Shown here: one piece after another, positions 58,387 through 64,000 of the stretch | How the letters are laid out: the number at the start of each line of letters is the position of its first letter | Numbering within the stretch: the first letter of the stretch is position 1 | DNA from: Bacillus sp. MUM 116 | GTDB lineage: Bacteria; Bacillota; Bacilli; Bacillales; Cytobacillaceae | DNA length: 64,000 nucleotides | Assembly: GCF_001866655.1 (NCBI RefSeq) | Contig: NZ_MLYR01000083.1 | Coordinates: 1-64,000, forward strand | Direction of reading: 5' to 3' | Position numbers and translations under genes: made by a program | Notes under the pieces: model-generated | Seen by the model: the letters and a program-made list of their open reading frames with translations, nothing else | Told to the model about the DNA's origin: nothing | Databases searched by the model: none

Positions 58387-59538
58387 TCAACCCTCCTTAT
58401 TTACACCAAAAGCTAAAGCTCTTTTTTGTTTGAATCCTTTATTCGAATGAAAGGACAAATTCACCAAGATTCCGGATGAAATCAACAAAATAATTAACGA
58501 AGAGCCCCCATAACTGATGAAAGGAAGAGGTACTCCTGTAATAGGAAGAAGTCCGCTAACCGCTCCGAGATTAAACACTGCTTGCACCATTATTTGAAAA
58601 GTGAGACCGATTGCTAACAGCTTCGCAAATGGTTCCCTCGATTTAAGGGAAATACGTACGCCGCGGTACATGATAAATAAATATGAAATTATTACAATCA
58701 ACACTCCAAATACCCCAAGCTCTTCGGAAATAACCGACATAATAAAATCGGTATGTGCTTCAGGAAGATACCCAAGTTTTTGAATTCCTTTTCCCAGCCC
58801 TTGGCCCCATATACCGCCTGATGCTATTCCAAAATAGGACTGAATTAATTGATAACCGTTTCCGTTAGGGTCTGCGAAAGGGTTTAGGAAGGAAGTAATT
58901 CTTTCTAAGCGATATGGAGCTGTAATGGCAAAAAAACTAATCCCTCCAACTGTTATACTACCCAACAAAATTAAATGAATTGCACGGGCGCCTGAACATA
59001 ATAGGATGAACCCGCAAGGCAGCAATATAGCGGTGGCAGTTCCTAAATCTGGCTGCTTAAGTACAAGCAAAAAGACAATGGCTAAAAGGAGAAGCGGCGG
59101 CATTACACCTTTCCAAAAATCATTGATATATTCTTGCTTTTTCGCATAAATATAGGAAAAATATAGAATCATTACAAGCTTTACTGCTTCTGTTGGCTGA
59201 ATAACTAAGGGTCCTAATTGCAGCCATCTTTGTGAATTATTCCTTTCAACTCCTATGCCGGGAATTAATATAATGATTAAAAAGAAAATCGATATCATTA
59301 CGAAAAAAGGACTGAATTTCCCATAGATACGATACGGAATAATGGCTGTGATGATAAAAAGAACCATGCCGATGACAAAGGATTTTAGTTGTTTAGCGAA
59401 AAAAATTCTAGGATTATTATAATCAACTAAACTAAGAGGAAAACTTGCACTAAAAACCATTACTAACCCAAATAGTGATAAGAAAAGGATTGCGATGATC
59501 AATAATTTATCAACCTTTTTGATGTAGTTAAGAAACAT
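58387..59538 (-). CDS. SEDS-family glycan polymerase, FtsW/SpoVE-like
   Basis: This 383-residue protein has ten helices. It shows GVERNNSQRWLQLGPLVIQPTEAVK, SYFGIASGGIWGQGLGKGIQKLGYLPEAHTDFI (in parts) and LPFISYGGSSL near the end, as in FtsW and SpoVE. These enzymes polymerise lipid II into glycan strands with a cognate PBP. I start at ATG 59538 behind GGAG. It is the first gene after an M-box leader and is coupled to mgtE, an unusual setting. Confidence 0.9.
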   Translation of the reverse strand: MFLNYIKKVDKLLIIAILFLSLFGLVMVFSASFPLSLVDYNNPRIFFAKQLKSFVIGMVLFIITAIIPYRIYGKFSPFFVMISIFFLIIILIPGIGVERNNSQRWLQLGPLVIQPTEAVKLVMILYFSYIYAKKQEYINDFWKGVMPPLLLLAIVFLLVLKQPDLGTATAILLPCGFILLCSGARAIHLILLGSITVGGISFFAITAPYRLERITSFLNPFADPNGNGYQLIQSYFGIASGGIWGQGLGKGIQKLGYLPEAHTDFIMSVISEELGVFGVLIVIISYLFIMYRGVRISLKSREPFAKLLAIGLTFQIMVQAVFNLGAVSGLLPITGVPLPFISYGGSSLIILLISSGILVNLSFHSNKGFKQKRALAFGVNKEG

Positions 59539-59590
59539 TTTCTCCACTCCCGTAACTGCCATTTGATTGAATAAACGAATATACACCTTG

Positions 59591-59638
59591 AAAAAGCAAA
59601 AAAGCCTTAATTCTCAACAAGGAGAAAAAAGGCTTTTT
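59591..59638 (-). terminator. Riboswitch-controlled terminator before the SEDS-mgtE genes
   Basis: On the minus strand AAAAGCCTT...AAGGCTTTT stem followed by TTGCTTTTTC. It lies between the M-box and the SEDS gene, where the expression platform is expected. Confidence 0.75.
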
Positions 59639-59702
59639 GTGGACTCTGTAAATTTCAAAATAAAATCACTAACGAAATTATTCACAGCCAAAATAACACT
59701 AG

Positions 59703-59866
59703 CCGGTTTCCCTCGTTGAGCTTTAGCACTGAATAGCATAGGTTCTAAATAACCAGCTACGTTAAAAAAGACCTTCTTCCGATCTTTCTTGTTGACCCAT
59801 TGGCGTCTCTCGACATTTTTGGGCAGCAGCATTTCTCTATTCAGGAGCCTCACCTAACAGAATCCC
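59703..59866 (-). ncRNA. M-box (ykoK) magnesium riboswitch
   Basis: Read on the minus strand the leader shows the M-box landmarks in order: GTTAGGTGAGGCTCCTG, GCTGCTGCCCAAAAATGTC, AGACGCCAATGGGTCAAC, a GTTATTTAGAACCTATGC segment, and CAGTGCTAAAGCTCAACGAG closing P1. High Mg2+ folds the aptamer and favours the downstream terminator; low Mg2+ allows readthrough into the SEDS and mgtE genes. A short ORF across it is not coding. Confidence 0.93.
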
Positions 59867-59890
59867 TTAAGTAAGCATTTAATTAATAAC

Positions 59891-59920
59891 AATATATGTT
59901 TTTTGTTGTTATTTTGTCAA
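59891..59920 (-). promoter_or_regulatory. Promoter for the M-box leader
   Basis: On the minus strand TTGACA (59915-59920) and TATATT (59891-59896) with 18-bp spacing, about 25 bp before the aptamer. Confidence 0.75.
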
Positions 59921-59967
59921 TAAAATATTGATTATTTTTCAACATTTTTTCAACTTCAAACATAAAA

Positions 59968-59999
59968 AATGCCACAGTTATTTAATAACCGTGGCATTC
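59968..59999 (-). terminator. Terminator after permease gene
   Basis: On the minus strand AATGCCACGGTTATT pairs with AATAACTGTGGCATT, followed by TTTTT, just past the stop of the permease. Confidence 0.85.
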
Positions 60000-60003
60000 C
60001 TTT

Positions 60004-61491
60004 TTAGTTATGAAATTCTTTCATATCAATCTTACATTCTTCCAAAGGAATAACTTTCGTTTTGTTAATAAATTTATAACCAAGCCAAAATGCAAAAAAC
60101 ACGGGGATTCCAAGGTAAGCTGCAATCACACCCAGCCAATCGATATGTCCTGATGTGAACCCTTGATAGTCCTGTGCAATCAGGATGACAAAACAAACAA
60201 CAAAAGCAAAAATCGGACCAAAAGGATACCATTTTGCACGATAAGGAAGATCCTTTATCGAATAACCTTGAGCCACATAAGCTTTTCGGAAGCGGTAATG
60301 ACTGGCTGCGATTCCGATCCAAAAAATAAACGTGGTTACACCAACGGAGTTCATCAGCCAAAGATAAATGGTGCCATCCCCAACAAACGATGCTAAAAAG
60401 GTTGACATTCCGACAATCGTTGTTGCTACAAGCGCCGCGACCGGGACACCACGTTTGTTGACTTTTGCAAAAATTCGTGGGGCTTGCCCTTCCTGTGCCA
60501 TCGCATACATAATTCTGCTCGTCACATAAAGACAGCCATTACCAGCAGATAAAACAGATGTTAATATGACTGCATTCATTACAGAAGCGGCGAAAGCAAG
60601 CCCGGCTCTTTTAAACACGATGGTAAATGGACTGGCCATAACCGTTGAGCTTTGAAGGCTTTCATTTGTGTAAGGTACCAGAAACGAGATTACGAGAAGA
60701 GCTAAAATGTAAAACAGGAGAATTCGCCAAAATACACTGCGAATGGCTCGTGGGATATTTTTTACCGGATCCTCACTCTCCCCTGCTGCAACACCAATGC
60801 ATTCAGTTCCTGAAAAGGAAAAGCCCGCAACAAGAAAGATTCCTAATGTTCCGAGAAAACCACCGACAAATGGTGCATCTCCAACGGTGAAATTTTGAAA
60901 TCCTGCAGGTTGATGGCCATTCATAATTCCAAAAATCATCAAAATGCCAACAACAATGAAGATGATGATCGTTGCTACTTTAATAAACGAAAACCAATAC
61001 TCTCCTTCCCCAAATCCCTTAACCGATAAGACATTTAAAAAGAAAAGAAAAGCTAAAAATATACCGCTCCATAATAGCGACGGACTATCGGGAAACCAAT
61101 ATTTCATTATCAGAACAGAAGCTGACAATTCGGCAGCAAGGGTCATTGCCCATGACAGCCAGTAGTTCCAGCCAAATGCAAATCCCAATGCCGGGTCAAT
61201 AAAACGTGTGGCATATGTACTGATTGAACCGCTTGTCGGCATAAAGGTTGCCAGTTCTCCAAGGCCAGTCATGACAAAATATACCATAATTCCAATAATA
61301 CCATAGGCAACTAATACACCACCCGGCCCTGCCGTGTGAATGGCTGGTCCGCTCCCAAGAAAAACACCCGTACCAATTGTTCCGCCTAAGGCGATCATCG
61401 ACACATGACGTGATTTTAATTTTTTCTGAAGATTACCAGATGGCTCAGTTTGTTCGTTTTCAGAAGAAACTTGCAGCTGTCTGTTTTCCAA
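60004..61491 (-). CDS. Amino-acid permease, LysP-like (APC family)
   Basis: This 495-residue protein has 12 helices. The N-terminal ALGGTIGTGVFLGSGPAI is the APC substrate motif, with GWNYWLSWAMT, GFSFSGTECIGVAAGESEDP and ASHYRFRKAYV. Many segments parallel lysine permease LysP. Its place beside hutU suggests histidine or urocanate-related uptake, but sequence favours a LysP-type basic amino acid permease. The TTG start follows AAGGGGG. Confidence 0.87.
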   Translation of the reverse strand: MENRQLQVSSENEQTEPSGNLQKKLKSRHVSMIALGGTIGTGVFLGSGPAIHTAGPGGVLVAYGIIGIMVYFVMTGLGELATFMPTSGSISTYATRFIDPALGFAFGWNYWLSWAMTLAAELSASVLIMKYWFPDSPSLLWSGIFLAFLFFLNVLSVKGFGEGEYWFSFIKVATIIIFIVVGILMIFGIMNGHQPAGFQNFTVGDAPFVGGFLGTLGIFLVAGFSFSGTECIGVAAGESEDPVKNIPRAIRSVFWRILLFYILALLVISFLVPYTNESLQSSTVMASPFTIVFKRAGLAFAASVMNAVILTSVLSAGNGCLYVTSRIMYAMAQEGQAPRIFAKVNKRGVPVAALVATTIVGMSTFLASFVGDGTIYLWLMNSVGVTTFIFWIGIAASHYRFRKAYVAQGYSIKDLPYRAKWYPFGPIFAFVVCFVILIAQDYQGFTSGHIDWLGVIAAYLGIPVFFAFWLGYKFINKTKVIPLEECKIDMKEFHN

Positions 61492-61614
61492 AAGAATACC
61501 CCCTTAATATGAATAAAACATATATAGATAGATTCAATGCGAGAACTGTATAAGGGATACGATGAAAAAAGTAATTCTTTCAATATCTTAAAACTGATAA
61601 ATTACAAAAAGGCT

Positions 61615-61641
61615 GGAAGAGGTCCATAGGGGACCTCTTCC
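61615..61641 (-). terminator. Terminator after hutU
   Basis: A GGAAGAGGTCC/GGACCTCTTCC stem downstream of the hutU stop, followed on the minus strand by AGCCTTTTTG. Confidence 0.8.
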
Positions 61642-61654
61642 AATTTTGCAGAAA

Positions 61655-63376
61655 TTAAGCCTTCACTTCTTCCTTCTCTAAATCTTTTGGTCCAAATGTT
61701 GCTTTTGGTGACCACCATAATGGTACCTTGATGCTTTCTTCTGTAAGTTTTCCTTTTCCGTTGGCAACGTCACGCGCAATTTCATAACCTGCTTGTGCAT
61801 GGCGGATAACCCCAATACCAGAGTCAACTGTCATGGCAACTTCTAGTCTCATATCAGACTCAGCCGTTCCGTCAGCGATCATTGTTACACCAGTATGAAC
61901 AGCTTCACCCATGGAGTAGTTCGCTTGAAGGGCAATCAAATCACACATACCAACTGCGTTTAATAAACCGTTCAATACTGGCCAGTCAGAGATTAAATCG
62001 CCTCCGTCTTTCATATTTTCTGATTCAAATGTTGGGTTCACGATCGAACCGGAGTCTAAGTTGTCACGAGAGAATGCAACAGGGCCGGCAAGTTCGCCAT
62101 TTCGAATCATCTCATTTACTTTTAATGCGAATTTTTTACGCTGTCCGAAGCCCATGTAACAAATACGTGCTGGAAGTGCTTCGATTGGAATATGTTTCAT
62201 TGCAAGCTTGATCCAGCGGGTTACAAGCAAGTCATCGCTGAACTCTTCAAGAATCATTTCATCGATTTTACGTAAGTCTTCTGCTTCACCAGATAGACAG
62301 ATCCAGCGGAATGGTCCACGGCCTTCACAGAAGAGCGGACGAATGTATTCTGCAACGAATCCTGGTAAACGCTTCGCTTCTTTTTCATCCATACCGGCAT
62401 CAATACACTCTTTACGGATACTTGTACCGTATTCGAAAGACTTAACGCCTAGATCTAGGAATTTAATTAGAGCTTTAAGCTCACGGATCATGGTCACACG
62501 GGCTTTTTCTAAATAAAGATCACGGTTTGTATCACGAAGATGCTCAGCTTCTTCTACTGTGTAACCAGATGGCAAGTAAGAGATTGGGTCATGTGCTGGT
62601 GTCATCGATGTTGTAATATCAGGAAGGAATCCGCTTTCCAATACTGCTTCAAATACATCCGCGGCATTTCCAACAACACCGATACCTAGCGGCTTACCAG
62701 CAGCAGCGTATTCTTGAGCAAGAGAAATTGCCTCATCCAATGAATCTACTAATACATCAATGAATTTCTTTTCAATCCGGCGATTAATGATGTCAACGTT
62801 TGAGTCACAAAGGATTGCTACACCGCCGTGCATCGTCATTGCTCTTGTTTGGTTACCACCCATACCTCCAGCACCAGCAGTTAAAAGAATTTTACCAACA
62901 AGTGAGTCATTATAGTGTAAACGGGCTATAGCAGAAAGTGTTTCAAATGTACCTTGGATAACGCCTTGAGTTCCGATATATTCCCATGGTGCTGCTGTGT
63001 AATTTGCATACATGGTTAAGTTCTTATCTTGAAGATCATAGAATGTTGGCCAGTCAGCTTTCATGATATTAGTTGTAGCCATAACAACAGTTGGAGCATA
63101 TTTATGTGTTTTGAAGACGGCAACAGGCATACCAGATTGAACAACCAATGTTTCATCATCTTCAAGTTCTTTTAATGATTTTACAATTGCATGGTAGGAT
63201 TCCCAGTTACGTGCAGCTTTACCGATACCACCGTAAATCACTAACTCTTCCGGCTTCTCAGCGGTCTCCATATTGTTTTCTAGCATTCTTAAAATTGATT
63301 CCTGTCTCCAGCCCTTACAACGAAGCTCAGGTCCTCTTTGTGCTTTAACTGAATATAAAATTTCTGGTTTTGACAT
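61655..63376 (-). CDS. hutU: Urocanate hydratase HutU
   Basis: This 573-residue enzyme is slightly longer than B. subtilis HutU. NAD-binding GAGGMGGNQ, the active-site region around CEGRGPFRW, and the C-terminal GVTMIADGT are all present. It converts urocanate to imidazolonepropionate, the second step of histidine degradation, using NAD+ as electrophile. The ATG follows AGGAGG. hutH, hutI and hutG are not in the window, so the rest of the pathway lies elsewhere. Confidence 0.95.
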   Translation of the reverse strand: MSKPEILYSVKAQRGPELRCKGWRQESILRMLENNMETAEKPEELVIYGGIGKAARNWESYHAIVKSLKELEDDETLVVQSGMPVAVFKTHKYAPTVVMATTNIMKADWPTFYDLQDKNLTMYANYTAAPWEYIGTQGVIQGTFETLSAIARLHYNDSLVGKILLTAGAGGMGGNQTRAMTMHGGVAILCDSNVDIINRRIEKKFIDVLVDSLDEAISLAQEYAAAGKPLGIGVVGNAADVFEAVLESGFLPDITTSMTPAHDPISYLPSGYTVEEAEHLRDTNRDLYLEKARVTMIRELKALIKFLDLGVKSFEYGTSIRKECIDAGMDEKEAKRLPGFVAEYIRPLFCEGRGPFRWICLSGEAEDLRKIDEMILEEFSDDLLVTRWIKLAMKHIPIEALPARICYMGFGQRKKFALKVNEMIRNGELAGPVAFSRDNLDSGSIVNPTFESENMKDGGDLISDWPVLNGLLNAVGMCDLIALQANYSMGEAVHTGVTMIADGTAESDMRLEVAMTVDSGIGVIRHAQAGYEIARDVANGKGKLTEESIKVPLWWSPKATFGPKDLEKEEVKA

Positions 63377-63566
63377 GATTAATTCCTCCTAGTATGTAAT
63401 TCGCTTTACTCGTATTTATATATTGCAAGTCTTGTGCCAAATTTGTTGAATAGGGGGAATTTTTATTTTTTCTTTAAAAATGGCGCTTTTATCAGGAAAT
63501 TTCGCAAAAAACCTATTCTCAATTCTTATTTACAAACAAGTAATCTATTCATAACCGCAGATGTAT

Positions 63567-63658
63567 TTTGCACGCAAAACACCACATAAATCGACAAGTT
63601 GTTTGATTGATGTAAACGATTACAAATTCCATCATGCAGATAAAATTTGCATGCAAAT
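63567..63658 (-). promoter_or_regulatory. hutU upstream control region: cre-like site and paired palindromes
   Basis: TGTAAACGATTACA at 63611-63624 matches the catabolite-responsive element pattern. Two related palindromes flank it: TTTTGCACGCAAAA (63567-63580) and the perfect ATTTGCATGCAAAT (63645-63658), with centres 78 bp apart. Their shared TTTGC/GCAAA arms look like operator half sites for an unknown regulator. The 390-bp gap between hutU and the ABC gene has no supported ORF. Confidence 0.5.
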
Positions 63659-63766
63659 CCCTTTGCGAAATAATTAGTTTTTATTGCTTTTACGGCGTCA
63701 TCTACTAGAATACCAAAAGGGATAGTCGTCCAAACCATCCCATTTCACCTACATATTCACATAACT

Positions 63767-64000
63767 CTACAAAACTTTACTCAAAAACGATTTTGTCCGT
63801 TCTTCTTGTGGGTTTTCAAATAACTCTCTTGGCTCGTTTTCTTCTACAATGAAGCCGCCGTCCATAAAAATGACACGGTCGCCCACTTCCCTAGCAAAAC
63901 CCATTTCGTGGGTCACGACGACCATGGTCATTCCTTCTTTTGCGAGCTGTTTCATCACCTCTAATACTTCGCCGACCATCTCCGGATCAAGCGCAGAGGT
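63767..64000 (-). CDS. Polar amino-acid ABC transporter ATPase (partial)
   Basis: The window holds only the C-terminal about 77 residues; the gene continues past the right edge. Visible are the end of the Walker B/D-loop ([12 protein letters not shown]), the H-loop [10 protein letters not shown] and the family tail [13 protein letters not shown]...FLSKVL. This matches GlnQ/ArtM/TcyC-type ATPases. Substrate-binding and permease genes would lie further upstream on this strand. Confidence 0.88.
   Translation of the reverse strand, partial: TSALDPEMVGEVLEVMKQLAKEGMTMVVVTHEMGFAREVGDRVIFMDGGFIVEENEPRELFENPQEERTKSFLSKVL

Noticed and set aside
59614..59853. 79-codon minus-strand ORF upstream of the SEDS gene
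   Set aside because: It lies on the M-box aptamer; the 'protein' is translated riboswitch sequence.
63526..63738. 70-codon minus-strand ORF upstream of hutU
   Set aside because: Composition is not protein-like and it covers the palindromes and cre-like site; no ribosome-binding site.

Overview
The window is a low-GC Firmicute chromosome from an endospore-forming Bacillaceae, most like Bacillus/Neobacillus. Signs are sirA, spoVK, a Spo0E-type phosphatase, ytaF, a YjcZ peptide, a GerPA-like peptide, AGGAGG ribosome-binding sites, frequent TTG/GTG starts and B. subtilis-like gene order. All identifications come from reading the sequence and from remembered family knowledge; no database search was run.

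Layout. (1) 1-20.5 kb is conserved core, inverted relative to B. subtilis: ccdC-ccdB-ccdA, a Spo0E-like gene, an inserted heterodimeric ABC exporter, yneF, sirA, tkt, ynzC, yneB, yneA and the divergent lexA with its SOS boxes; then glnA-glnR behind GlnR operators, ynbB, hflX, spoVK, hfq and miaA. A TRIC-type membrane protein gene and three kinds of non-coding repeat are inserted here. (2) 20.8-31.5 kb is mixed: mreBH, a HAD phosphatase, a DUF456 protein, a pentapeptide-repeat protein, an AraC-type regulator next to a family-3 glycosidase, small membrane proteins, a LysM amidase and an EamA transporter. (3) 31.6-36.2 kb is mutL-mutS. (4) 37-45.6 kb is accessory and decayed: a tRNA-Arg preceded by a tRNA-like fragment, a hidden GerPA-like peptide gene, a gene broken by an in-frame stop, a frameshifted small ORF, a CsaA-like gene lacking its N-terminus, a PTS permease without EIIB, and many copies of a short hairpin repeat. 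(5) 46-56 kb holds a ZIP transporter, MFS transporter, DRE-TIM aldolase, three cell-wall or small genes, ylmA, tatC and a rodA-like gene. (6) 56.3-64 kb holds ytaF, an M-box magnesium riboswitch controlling a SEDS (FtsW/RodA-type) gene plus mgtE, a LysP-like permease, hutU and the edge of an amino-acid ABC transporter.

The most notable arrangement is the M-box riboswitch leader followed by a terminator, then a SEDS glycan-polymerase-family gene, then mgtE, with only 2 nt between the two genes. This would place a cell-wall enzyme under Mg2+ control. Other items worth a second look are the promoter-proximal tRNA-like fragment before tRNA-Arg, the seven-unit 52-bp hairpin array between ynbB and glnR, paired TTTGC/GCAAA palindromes and a cre-like site upstream of hutU, and several short genes below usual ORF cut-offs. 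No CRISPR array, prophage or complete insertion sequence was seen.
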